This document shows positions 8,394 through 16,370 of a stretch of DNA of 64,000 nucleotides, one piece after another. Below the pieces are notes generated by a model that saw only the letters and a program-made list of their open reading frames with translations, had not been told where the DNA came from and made no database searches. Location of the stretch: assembly GCA_013289615.1 (NCBI GenBank), contig JABCZO010000022.1, positions 1-64,000 of the forward strand. Direction: 5' to 3'. This DNA comes from Gammaproteobacteria bacterium. GTDB lineage: Bacteria; Pseudomonadota; Gammaproteobacteria; Steroidobacterales; Steroidobacteraceae. How positions within the stretch are numbered: position 1 is the stretch's first letter; every line of letters starts with the position of its first letter. The position numbers and the translations under genes were made by a program.

Positions 8394-9029
8394 ATGAGCG
8401 ATGAAATTGTCTTCTATCACAACCCCATGTCGCGGGCGCGCGTCGTGCACCTGATGCTGGAGGAAGTCGGCGCACCGTATCGGATCGAGCTGGTCGACCT
8501 GCAGAAGGGTGAGCAGAAGCAGCCGGCGTTCCTGTCGGTCAATCCGATGGGCAAGCTGCCCGCGATCATGCATCGCGGCACGGTTATCACCGAAACCGGC
8601 GCGATCTGCACCTATCTTGCCGACGCATTCCCGGCAGCGGGACTGGCCCCGCGGCTGGATGAACCGGTGCGCGGAACGTACCTGCGCTGGATGTTTTTCG
8701 GCGCCGGTTGCGTCGATGCCGCGCTCATCGATCGGCTGCTGTCGCGCCCGGCGCCGGAAAAAACCTCGGCGCTGGGCTACGGTCGATTCGATGACACGGT
8801 GGAGACGCTGGAGAAGGCGATCACGCCCGGACCTTACATCCTGCAGCAGCGCTTCAGCGCCGCCGATGTCTATATCGGGGGCCAGATCGGCTTTGGCATG
8901 ATGACCAAGAGTCTCGAGCCGCGCCCGTCCTTTCAGCGCTATGTCGGCCTGCTCACTGAGCGTCCCGCGTATAAACGCGTGCAGCAGCAGAACGAGCAGC
9001 TGCTGGCCCGGCTGAAGGCGACCGGGTGA
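8394..9029 (+). CDS. Glutathione S-transferase family protein
   Basis: 211-aa thioredoxin-fold GST. The N-terminal glutathione-binding half includes FYHNPMSRARVVHLMLEEVG, the cis-proline loop NPMGKLPAI and the ITETGAICTYLAD segment that binds the glutamyl moiety. The C-terminal helical half carries FSAADVYIGGQIGF, the usual N-capping box region. A serine or tyrosine near residue 16 would be the thiol-activating residue. A GAGGAAG ribosome site sits eight bases before the ATG. The substrate cannot be inferred; such enzymes conjugate or isomerise electrophiles. Confidence 0.9.
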   Translation: MSDEIVFYHNPMSRARVVHLMLEEVGAPYRIELVDLQKGEQKQPAFLSVNPMGKLPAIMHRGTVITETGAICTYLADAFPAAGLAPRLDEPVRGTYLRWMFFGAGCVDAALIDRLLSRPAPEKTSALGYGRFDDTVETLEKAITPGPYILQQRFSAADVYIGGQIGFGMMTKSLEPRPSFQRYVGLLTERPAYKRVQQQNEQLLARLKATG

Positions 9030-9073
9030 GCTTTGAGTTAGACCGCCATGTCGGCCCGTAGCAGGATATTGCC

Positions 9074-9421
9074 ATGAAACGCATTTGCCGCCCCGTGCTG
9101 ATCTGGTGCCTGGTACTTTGCGGCGCCATGTTCATTGCCAATCAGTCCGCATTCGCGGCCGATCGCTCGGACCCGGGCGGCATCTGGAAGGCCGTGGTGC
9201 CGCCGTCGGCGATGCACGGAGAATTCGGCAACGAGGACCCGGTCGGACTGGCTGCCGGCAAACACATCAAGGCCGACTGTTCGCTGAACTGGGTCGGCGA
9301 CGACGGCAAGCTGTATTGCTTTACCACCGGCACGTCGCTGGTATTTTTCGAAGAGTCCCCGCAGGCCTACATCCGCGCGGCGCGCAAGTTCTTCGAGTTC
9401 GATCGGCCGCGGCTGCACTAA
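9074..9421 (+). CDS. Small exported protein of unknown function
   Basis: 115-aa protein with a clear signal peptide (hydrophobic VLIWCLVLCGAMFIANQ, then SAFAAD for signal peptidase I). The mature part has two cysteines (KADCSLNW and LYCFTTG) that could form a periplasmic disulfide, and a C-terminal ARKFFEFDRPRL. It resembles short conserved proteobacterial periplasmic proteins but I do not recognise the family. Its stop overlaps the stop of the convergent gene by four bases. Confidence 0.7.
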   Translation: MKRICRPVLIWCLVLCGAMFIANQSAFAADRSDPGGIWKAVVPPSAMHGEFGNEDPVGLAAGKHIKADCSLNWVGDDGKLYCFTTGTSLVFFEESPQAYIRAARKFFEFDRPRLH

Positions 9422-9918
9422 CCGGCTGGCCGGGGTTTGCGCTTCGGCGAGCGCCGGTTGGCGCGCGCCTTGTCCGGCGGCGCGGCCGCCCACCGTCCCA
9501 GTGCATTGCGCGCCTCCTGCACGCTAAGACGCTGTCCCGCCTCGATCACGTCGCGCGGTACCCATTGCGGAAACGCGACCTCGCTGCTCATATGATGGCC
9601 CGAAGCCGTGTGCTGCTGATGCACCTGCGCCAGCTGGTAGGCGCTGAACAGATCCGCCGCGCGCACCAACGCCGGCCACAGCCGGCGGTGAATCAGGGTC
9701 AGTTTCCCGTCGATGAGCCGGCAGGTCAGGATGTCCTTTGACTCGCTGATCGCCTGCAGCACGGCAAAGATCTGATGGCTCTTGGGATGCGCCCACCAGC
9801 TGCCCTTGATCGGCTCACCCGAGATCAGCTCGGTCAGGCGCGGAGCGGGCCCTTTTCCCGATGCCAGCACGACACCGTGCTCGCGAATGAACGACAATGC
9901 TGCGTCGACGGGTGTCAC
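9418..9918 (-). CDS. Conserved hypothetical protein
   Basis: 166-aa cytosolic protein, probably starting at the GTG at 9918 behind a TGGGG sequence. It contains the patterned core LTELISGEPIKGSWWAHP, then QIFAVLQAISESKDILTCRLIDGK and LIHRRLWPALVRAADLF, and a basic tail (KARANRRSPKRKPRPAG). I have the impression that similar sequences are scattered in proteobacteria, but I know no function; the helical core and basic tail would suit nucleic-acid contact. A longer upstream frame exists but runs through the promoter of the divergent zinc peptidase. Confidence 0.65.
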   Translation of the reverse strand: MTPVDAALSFIREHGVVLASGKGPAPRLTELISGEPIKGSWWAHPKSHQIFAVLQAISESKDILTCRLIDGKLTLIHRRLWPALVRAADLFSAYQLAQVHQQHTASGHHMSSEVAFPQWVPRDVIEAGQRLSVQEARNALGRWAAAPPDKARANRRSPKRKPRPAG

Positions 9919-9996
9919 GGCCCCAGTATCTACCGAATGAACACGGGCCCGCGCTATATTGATCGCGAGCTGCCGATTGACGCAGGAGACACCAGG

Positions 9997-10875
9997 ATGC
10001 GCTGGCAGGACAACCGGGAAAGCGACAACGTCGAGGATCGGCGCGACGATTCGGGCGGCGGCGGCGGTATGCGCTTCGGCGGCATTCACCTCGGCGTGGG
10101 TGGCGTCGTCGTCGTGCTGCTCGGCAGCTGGCTGTTCGGAGTGAATCCGCTGACCGTGCTGGGGCTGCTCAGCGGCAACGGCAGCGCCTCGGCGCCGACG
10201 CAGAGCGAACCCGCCCGCCAGCCCCCCGCCGGCGATACCCTGGCGAGTTTCGTATCAACGATACTCGCCAGCACCGAGGACGTATGGGGCGAGATTTTCA
10301 CGCAGGCCGGCCACAGCTATGAACGGCCGCGGCTGGTGCTGTTTCGCGATGCGATTCCCACTGCCTGCGGCACAGGCGAGAGTGCCATGGGGCCGTTCTA
10401 CTGCGCACAGGACCGCAAGGTCTACATCGACCTTGGCTTCTACGAAACCCTGCGCAACCGCCTCGGTTCGCCCGGCGACTTTGCCCAGGCCTATGTGATT
10501 GCCCACGAGGTCGGCCACCACGTGCAGAACCTGCTGGGCACGACCGCCAAGGTCGACGCCCTACGCCGGCGTGAGAACAGTGCGCAGGCCAATGCCACCT
10601 CGGTACGGGTCGAATTGCAGGCCGACTGCTTCGCCGGCGTGTGGGCCTTCCATGCGCAGGCCGAGAAACACTGGCTCGAGCAGGGCGACATCGCATCGGC
10701 ACTGAACGCCGCCTCGCATATCGGCGATGATGCACTGCAACGGCAGTCGCAGGGCCGCGTCGTCCCCGAGACGTTCACGCATGGCACCAGCGCGCAGCGC
10801 GTCGGCTGGTTCAAGCGCGGCATCGCCAACGGCCGCGTCGAGGACTGCGACACCTTCGGCGCCGCCACGCTCTGA
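9997..10875 (+). CDS. Neutral zinc metallopeptidase, YpfJ family
   Basis: 292-aa membrane-anchored metallopeptidase-like protein. A Gly-rich cytosolic N-terminus leads to one membrane helix (IHLGVGGVVVVLLGSWLFGV, about residues 29-48). The C-terminal domain has the zinc motif HEVGHHVQ and a downstream acid-containing helix (ELQADCFAGVWA), matching the gluzincin-like YpfJ/zinc-peptidase family. The ATG at 9997 follows AGGAGA at ideal spacing and gives the family N-terminus MRWQDNRESDNVEDRR. Its physiological substrate is not known. The following NRDE gene starts only 7 bp later. Confidence 0.9.
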   Translation: MRWQDNRESDNVEDRRDDSGGGGGMRFGGIHLGVGGVVVVLLGSWLFGVNPLTVLGLLSGNGSASAPTQSEPARQPPAGDTLASFVSTILASTEDVWGEIFTQAGHSYERPRLVLFRDAIPTACGTGESAMGPFYCAQDRKVYIDLGFYETLRNRLGSPGDFAQAYVIAHEVGHHVQNLLGTTAKVDALRRRENSAQANATSVRVELQADCFAGVWAFHAQAEKHWLEQGDIASALNAASHIGDDALQRQSQGRVVPETFTHGTSAQRVGWFKRGIANGRVEDCDTFGAATL

Positions 10876-10882
10876 GCGCGCG

Positions 10883-11656
10883 ATGTGCCTGATCCTGGTA
10901 GCGTGGCGTGCGCATGCGGACTATCCGCTGCTGCTGGCCGCCAATCGCGACGAATTCCACGCCCGGGCGGCAGCGCCGGCCGCCTGGTGGCCGGAGCCGA
11001 ACATCCTGGCCGGCCGCGATCTCGCCGCCGGCGGTACCTGGCTCGGCGTCGCGCGCGATGGCCGCTTCGCAGCGCTCACCAACTTCCGCGATCCGACCGT
11101 TGCCCAGCGCGATGCACCGAGTCGCGGCGAACTGGTGCCGGCGACGCTGGCCTCGATGCTGCCGGTGGAACTGCGGCTGCAGCAGCTGCGCCGCACAGCG
11201 GGCAACTACAATGCTTTCAATCTCATTTTCAGCGACGCCGAGCGCCTGGCAGTATTCGAGAGCGTGCCCGGCAGCGGCCGCGTACTGGGGCCCGGGGTCT
11301 ACGGCCTGTCGAATCACCTGCTCGACACGCCCTGGCCCAAGCTGCGCAATGCCAAGTCCGCGCTCGCTACCGCCATGACGCGCCTGCCGGATGAGGGGCC
11401 GCTGCTCGAACTGCTGCGCGATGAGCGCCAGGCCGACGACACGCAGCTGCCGCGTACCGGGGTGAGCCTGGACTGGGAGCGACTGCTGTCGAGCGCCTTC
11501 ATCCGCTCGCCCGATTACGGCACACGCTGCTCGAGCATCCTGCTGATCGATCGTCACGGCGGCGTGCGCTTCAGCGAGTGGAGCTGGGATGAATCCGGCA
11601 CTCTGTCGAGCCAGGTCGAGCATCGCTTCGATATCACCGCTGCGATCGGCGCATAG
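10883..11656 (+). CDS. NRDE (TANGO2-like) family protein
   Basis: 257-aa cytosolic protein of the NRDE family, named for the motif seen here as AANRDEFHARA. MCLILVAW at the start, NILAGRDLAAGGTWLGV and ALTNFRDP are further family hallmarks. The animal homologue TANGO2 has been linked to heme and lipid trafficking, but bacterial members have no agreed role. The N-terminal cysteine (residue 2) is reminiscent of an Ntn-hydrolase-like nucleophile. It follows the YpfJ gene by 7 bp and is probably co-transcribed. Confidence 0.85.
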   Translation: MCLILVAWRAHADYPLLLAANRDEFHARAAAPAAWWPEPNILAGRDLAAGGTWLGVARDGRFAALTNFRDPTVAQRDAPSRGELVPATLASMLPVELRLQQLRRTAGNYNAFNLIFSDAERLAVFESVPGSGRVLGPGVYGLSNHLLDTPWPKLRNAKSALATAMTRLPDEGPLLELLRDERQADDTQLPRTGVSLDWERLLSSAFIRSPDYGTRCSSILLIDRHGGVRFSEWSWDESGTLSSQVEHRFDITAAIGA

Positions 11657-11860
11657 CGGCACCGGCTGCACGCCCGACCATCGACACGCTCGGTCGGTTT
11701 CCCGACCCGCAGTCTACGAACCCGCATGTCGCTGTTTCAATCTCAGGGAGATGTGCGCGCAGGGTGACGCAGAGGTGCCGATGACCGAAAATGACCCCGA
11801 GCTGACAGTCGTGAATGACGGCTATAGGGTAGTTCAATTGGAGCGGGCACGAAGACGCGG

Positions 11861-14218
11861 CTACTCCGGCAGATTCATCTTGCGCAGGAATGCCTTAAAG
11901 CGCGGATCATCTGCGAGATTCCTGAACAGAGGCTCCCCAGCGAGTTCTATGAGCGCATCGTCCTTCAGCGCATAAGCGCGCTCGAGCCATTGCATTGAGA
12001 GATCCTTTTCTTTCCGGTAGGCAAGATTCATCGCGATTGAATAGGTAAAGCTGTCAGGGTACTTAGAAATCAGTTCCTGCAGGGCCAAGTCGGCATCGGC
12101 TTTGCGACCATTCGCCAGTAAGACGGCAGGCAAGTACTGCAACTTGAAGGGGCCGGGTTCCATCGAGTCGAGAGTGTCGAGCGCAGCCGCTGTCTTGCCT
12201 TCCGCGAGCAGCGTCTTCGCAAAAAATTTCTTGATCAGCGAAAAGTTCGGATTGATCTCCAAGCCCCTGCGATAGGCGGCCTCCGATTCCGAATAACGGC
12301 CGGCAAGGTAGAGGGTGTTCCCAAGATCGCTATACCCAATAGTCGACAGAGGATCCTGGACTACCAGAGCGCTAAAGTATCGAACAGCCTCATCCCTATG
12401 TCCCAGGGTCTGCGCCAGCACGCCTGCGCTGTCGAGCGCCCACTCGTCGCGCGGGTTGATATCGAGAGCCTTATGTACCTCCGCAGCGGCAGCCGGCCAG
12501 TCCCAGTCGTAGGTTGTGTAACTGTATGCAAGGATTGCATGCGGCTGCGCAAGACCAGGACTCACTTCTATCGCGTGCATCGCCAAGCGGCGTCCGCGAC
12601 CGTACCCATTCTGTGTTGAGACAATCTCGAGATCCGACTCGTTTACCGACATCAGTGCCATTAACGACCACGCCAACCCAAAATTTGGATCGATTTTTAC
12701 CGCCTGTTGCAGTAGGTCTTCGCCATTTTTCAGAGATTCCGCTGTGAACTCGAAGAGGTCGTGCCGCGCCCGCAGATACAACTGATATGCCTTGAGGCTA
12801 TGCGTGCCGCCGATGTCCTGGGTCAAAGGCCCACCCATCAGTGAAATTTGTAGCGCTCCGGCTACTGCGGTGGCTATTTCGTCCTGCACCTTGAATACGT
12901 CCTGTAATTCACGGTCATAACTCTCTGACCAGACCTGATAGCCAGTATCAGCTCGCACCAGTTGCACGGTCACACGCAACCGGGTTGCTGATTTTCGCAC
13001 ACTGCCTTCCAGGACGTTCGCAACGCTCAAGTCGCGAGCGATCTCTGACACTTTTGTCGGCCTACCTTTGAAGTAGAACGAGGAGGCCCGCGCCGGTACG
13101 CGCAGCTCTGGGACCTTTACCAGGCGGTCAATGATCTCTTCGGCGATGCCATCGGCAAAGTACTCCTGATCGTGCTTTTCGCTGAGGTCGGTGAATGGCA
13201 GCACGGCGATCGACTTGTCAGAGACTACGGGAGCAGAGCGAATCGACGCCGAGTCGGAGACCTCTGCAGCGGCTACTTGCTCCGGCTTCTCGTGCTTCGA
13301 CAGCCAGAATTTATCAGCCGCGAAATACGCGAGCGCAACCGCAAGCACGATGATGATGGCGATATCGAACCGTCGGCCAGTTAGCCGTGCGGTTCTCCGA
13401 TGAGCCTCTGCATCGGGAGCCGACTTGGTGGCGTGTGCTGGCTCGAAAACCCAAGCAAAGATCAGCGCCGCGGGGAATCCCAGCACCATCAATCCCATCA
13501 GCACGCGCCCGGTCCACTCTGGCAAGGCCAATACGTGCAGAAACGTGCTGAAGGGCTCGAGAATCAAATAACAGACGGCGACGTACAGGACCGCCACCCG
13601 CCCCACGTGCCGGCGCTTCAACTGCTCCAGAGCGGATAGCTTGAAGGGCAGGCCATGCCCCGAGTCCGAGGGGTAGCTGGCCGCGTGACTCGCTTGGGTT
13701 GCCCTTGCTGCTGCACCGGAGTGGTGCAGATCAGCAGAAGGAGTACCGGTGGCGCGAGCTCTCGCCGAGTCAATCAGAGCCGGGACAATCTGCTCGATCG
13801 GACCGCCGGAGGCATCCAGCCACTGATGGGCACTCAGGAAATATTCCAGCTCGGGCGTGAGTTCCGCGCCGTCCAGTCGCACAGACAGAACAGGGCGCCT
13901 CTTCGAGCTGGCCCGCTCGACTTCCCGGAGCACGTGGGGCGACTCGATAGCGCTCCTTGAGAGGACAAGCAGCAGCATCCGGCAGGTGTTGATCGCCTGC
14001 ACGATCGCTGCGGCATAGGACTCACCTGCCCGCACATCGCGAGGGGCTATCCAGCAGGCCACCCCTTCGCGTTCAAGGGCCGCACACAGAGCTTGGGCGG
14101 CTGCTGCGTCCTGCGAAGCGTAGCTGATGAATACGGCGCCGGAATGCGGGCCGCCACTGGCCACAGGCGCAGCGCTTTCCGCGCCGTGCACCGCGCCCGG
14201 TTCGCTGCCCTCGGTCAA
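11861..14218 (-). CDS. TIR domain-membrane-TolB-like-TPR protein
   Basis: 785-aa predicted signalling protein. Residues about 27-150 form a TIR domain (FISYASQDAAAAQALCAAL, WIAPRDVRAGESY, SPHVLREVE) of the bacterial type; the glutamates in REVE are candidates for NADase activity. A linker leads to membrane helices at about 205-260 and 284-303. Residues 334-455 are the TolB-N/FlgO-like domain (DKSIAVLPFTDLSEKHDQEYFADG, read in parts), then TPR-type helices to the end. Similar tails occur in adenylate-cyclase and winged-helix regulators. The start is a TTG at 14218 behind AGGGAGA. It stands alone, with lower GC than the core genes, and no neighbouring effector suggests a defence operon. Confidence 0.85.
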   Translation of the reverse strand: MTEGSEPGAVHGAESAAPVASGGPHSGAVFISYASQDAAAAQALCAALEREGVACWIAPRDVRAGESYAAAIVQAINTCRMLLLVLSRSAIESPHVLREVERASSKRRPVLSVRLDGAELTPELEYFLSAHQWLDASGGPIEQIVPALIDSARARATGTPSADLHHSGAAARATQASHAASYPSDSGHGLPFKLSALEQLKRRHVGRVAVLYVAVCYLILEPFSTFLHVLALPEWTGRVLMGLMVLGFPAALIFAWVFEPAHATKSAPDAEAHRRTARLTGRRFDIAIIIVLAVALAYFAADKFWLSKHEKPEQVAAAEVSDSASIRSAPVVSDKSIAVLPFTDLSEKHDQEYFADGIAEEIIDRLVKVPELRVPARASSFYFKGRPTKVSEIARDLSVANVLEGSVRKSATRLRVTVQLVRADTGYQVWSESYDRELQDVFKVQDEIATAVAGALQISLMGGPLTQDIGGTHSLKAYQLYLRARHDLFEFTAESLKNGEDLLQQAVKIDPNFGLAWSLMALMSVNESDLEIVSTQNGYGRGRRLAMHAIEVSPGLAQPHAILAYSYTTYDWDWPAAAAEVHKALDINPRDEWALDSAGVLAQTLGHRDEAVRYFSALVVQDPLSTIGYSDLGNTLYLAGRYSESEAAYRRGLEINPNFSLIKKFFAKTLLAEGKTAAALDTLDSMEPGPFKLQYLPAVLLANGRKADADLALQELISKYPDSFTYSIAMNLAYRKEKDLSMQWLERAYALKDDALIELAGEPLFRNLADDPRFKAFLRKMNLPE

Positions 14219-14434
14219 GCCGCTATCTCCCTGCTTTAGCGTCGGCTAATGTTCCGGGAAGCCATCGGCCTTAGCAACAAAAAGGCGGGAGCCCGGCGGA
14301 ACGACCGCTATGGGGGAGGCATTTGAATAAGCTGACCGCCCGGTCTTGGCCGGTCTGCGACCTTCAGCTCAGTCCCATCGGCGAGGCAGGCGACGCGCAC
14401 TTCGGAGGTTTCTGTCCGAGCAGCGGGGTCCGCT

Positions 14435-15178
14435 TCAGGGCTTCAGTGTTGCCGCGATGCTGCGTACTTCGTCCGGGCTATGCTCGCCGGCCAGCGGCGT
14501 CCCTGGCATTAGATATTTGGCCATGTCGAGCCCACCGACGACGACAGGCTCGAACCCTGCCTCTCGGACGAGCCGCGAAGCGACTTCGATGGCCTTCTTG
14601 TCACCTGCGATCGGCATGCCGATCTTCCCCGGATCTTCGTGTGCGCTGGCCATGCGTGCTGCGGATACGGCGTTGAATGCACGAACGACGAGTGCGCCTG
14701 GCAATAGGTGCGCGTCGAAGAGCCCGGCCCCTTCTGCGCGCGCTTGATTGGCGATCTCTCCGTCGCGTTCCGGGAAAGGATTGCTCGCATTGATCACGAC
14801 TTTTCCTTTGAGTGAATTGCCGAGGCTGCTTATGAGCGCGGGAAAGGCGCTGTACGGAACCGCGAACAGGATTAGCTGCCCGAATGCAGCGGCCTCCTGC
14901 GGCGTACCAGCGCGCGCATTTGCTCCGACCTCGGCAGCGAGCTTCTTGTCATAGTCGAGATTGCGCGAGGCGAACATCACCTCATTTCCCGCCTTGGCCC
15001 AAACGCCTCCAAGCGCGCTTCCCACATGCCCCGACCCGATGATGCCGATTTTCATCCTCTGGCTGTCGGCCGCATTGACAATACGCGCTGCGAGCGGCAG
15101 GACGCTGAGGGCGGCCGCCACACCGGTCACTTTGAGCATATCCCTACGACTAAAATCCGGAATGCCGTGCATTTTCAT
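14435..15178 (-). CDS. Tat-exported NADPH-dependent F420-reductase-like protein
   Basis: 247-aa protein with an N-terminal twin-arginine signal (SRRDMLKVTGVAAALSVLPL) followed by a Rossmann domain of the F420-dependent NADP oxidoreductase family: MKIGIIGSGHVGSALGGVW, then FASRNLDYDKKL, LILFAVPYSAF and VINASNPFPERDG. Relatives without a signal reduce F420 or ferric species or act on unknown substrates with NADP(H). Export of a nucleotide-binding protein folded in the cytosol is consistent with Tat. The ATG at 15178 follows GGAGATCC. It is divergent from the exported MBL hydrolase. Confidence 0.85.
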   Translation of the reverse strand: MKMHGIPDFSRRDMLKVTGVAAALSVLPLAARIVNAADSQRMKIGIIGSGHVGSALGGVWAKAGNEVMFASRNLDYDKKLAAEVGANARAGTPQEAAAFGQLILFAVPYSAFPALISSLGNSLKGKVVINASNPFPERDGEIANQARAEGAGLFDAHLLPGALVVRAFNAVSAARMASAHEDPGKIGMPIAGDKKAIEVASRLVREAGFEPVVVGGLDMAKYLMPGTPLAGEHSPDEVRSIAATLKP

Positions 15179-15293
15179 GTGGATCTCCACAATGGGCAGT
15201 AGTCGCCAGGTCCGTTCAGGTATCCCCTGGCCGGTAAACTGAGCAGGCCAAGTTTTGTTAAAATCCAGCGGTCAGAATCAAAGATTAGCCCAT

Positions 15294-16241
15294 ATGACAG
15301 ATCGCCGCCGATTTCCAGGAATGTTCGCTGCCATCTCCGCCTTGCTGATGTCACTGGCTGCCGTGACCGCCGATGCGGCGCCGGGCGTGGCCGTGGCTCA
15401 ATTTCAACCGTTCAAGATTGGTAGCTATAGCGCGGTGGCGCTCAAAGACGGTGGGCTTGAGGAGCCGGTCGACGGCAAGAGTTTCATCGTCGGCCAGCCG
15501 AACGAGGCGGTCGGCGCGGTGCTCAAGGCGGGTGGGGCCCCCGCCGACCATATCGAGTTAAGCATTCAGCCGCTGCTCGTACACGCCGGTGTTCACGTGC
15601 TGTTGTTTGATACTGGTGCCGGTGGTTTTTTCGGCGACATTGCCGGCAAGTTGCCAGAGTCCATGACGGCGGCGGGTGAGAAGCCGGCCAGCGTGACCGA
15701 TATCTTTGTCTCGCATGCACACGGCGATCACATCGGCGGACTGGTCACGTCTACCGGGGCGCTTGCTTTCCCCAATGCGACGATTCATATATCCGCGCCG
15801 GAATGGAAATGGCTGAGCGGCCTCAGCGAGGATGAGGCGAAGAACTTCGGCATCCAACAGGTCTCTGCTCTGGTGAGTGCGATTAAGCCGAAGGTAGTGC
15901 CGTTCGAGCCGGGCGCGGATCTCCTGCCCGGTATCGTCAAGGCGATTGAGCTCAAGGGACACACGCCCGGCCATTCCGGCTACCGCATCGGGTCGGGCGC
16001 CGATAGTGTGCTTGTCATCGGTGATGCGATGCACAGCTACCTGGTGTCTGTTCGCAAGCCTTATTGGCAGGTTGCCTTCGATGGCGACCAGCAGCTTGCA
16101 GCGACGACACGGGTCGCCCTCGTCAAAAGCTCCGCCTCGAGTGGTCAGCGCCTCTACGCGGAACACTTCCCCTTCCCGGGCATCGGCAAGATCGTGAAGG
16201 GCAAGGATGGCGCCAGCTGGCAGCCGGAGTCGCTGCACTAA
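15294..16241 (+). CDS. Exported metallo-beta-lactamase-fold hydrolase
   Basis: 315-aa periplasmic MBL-fold protein. A signal peptide (MFAAISALLMSLAAVTADAAP) precedes the hydrolase domain with the dinuclear metal motif SHAHGDHIGG near residue 140, VLIFDTGAG-like residues (LLFDTGAGGFF) and GHTPGHSGYRI plus VLVIGDAMH for the remaining ligands. This is the subclass often annotated simply as MBL hydrolase, related to lactonases and methyl-parathion hydrolase. Substrate unknown. The ATG at 15294 lies 115 bp from the divergent Tat-protein gene; the two may share a promoter region. Confidence 0.9.
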   Translation: MTDRRRFPGMFAAISALLMSLAAVTADAAPGVAVAQFQPFKIGSYSAVALKDGGLEEPVDGKSFIVGQPNEAVGAVLKAGGAPADHIELSIQPLLVHAGVHVLLFDTGAGGFFGDIAGKLPESMTAAGEKPASVTDIFVSHAHGDHIGGLVTSTGALAFPNATIHISAPEWKWLSGLSEDEAKNFGIQQVSALVSAIKPKVVPFEPGADLLPGIVKAIELKGHTPGHSGYRIGSGADSVLVIGDAMHSYLVSVRKPYWQVAFDGDQQLAATTRVALVKSSASSGQRLYAEHFPFPGIGKIVKGKDGASWQPESLH

Positions 16242-16370
16242 ATCCTGAATCTCGGGCTTGTTGGCTTGTCAGGTGCGACCGCCTGTGGCCGATCGGTGCC
16301 GGTCTAGCCATTTTGCCCGTTGTTGACCCCCTTGCGCACGGTCACGACCGGCGGCTTTGGAGCAGCGTAA

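Noticed and set aside
11815-11875. tRNA-like D-arm sequence GGGTAGTTCAATTGGAGC near the end of the TIR gene
   Set aside because: No T-loop (GGTTCGA-type) or paired acceptor stem follows; the region runs into the coding end of the TIR gene. Probably chance.
15590-15605. GTTCACGTGC in the MBL hydrolase gene as a parS
   Set aside because: Not palindromic beyond the CACGTG core.
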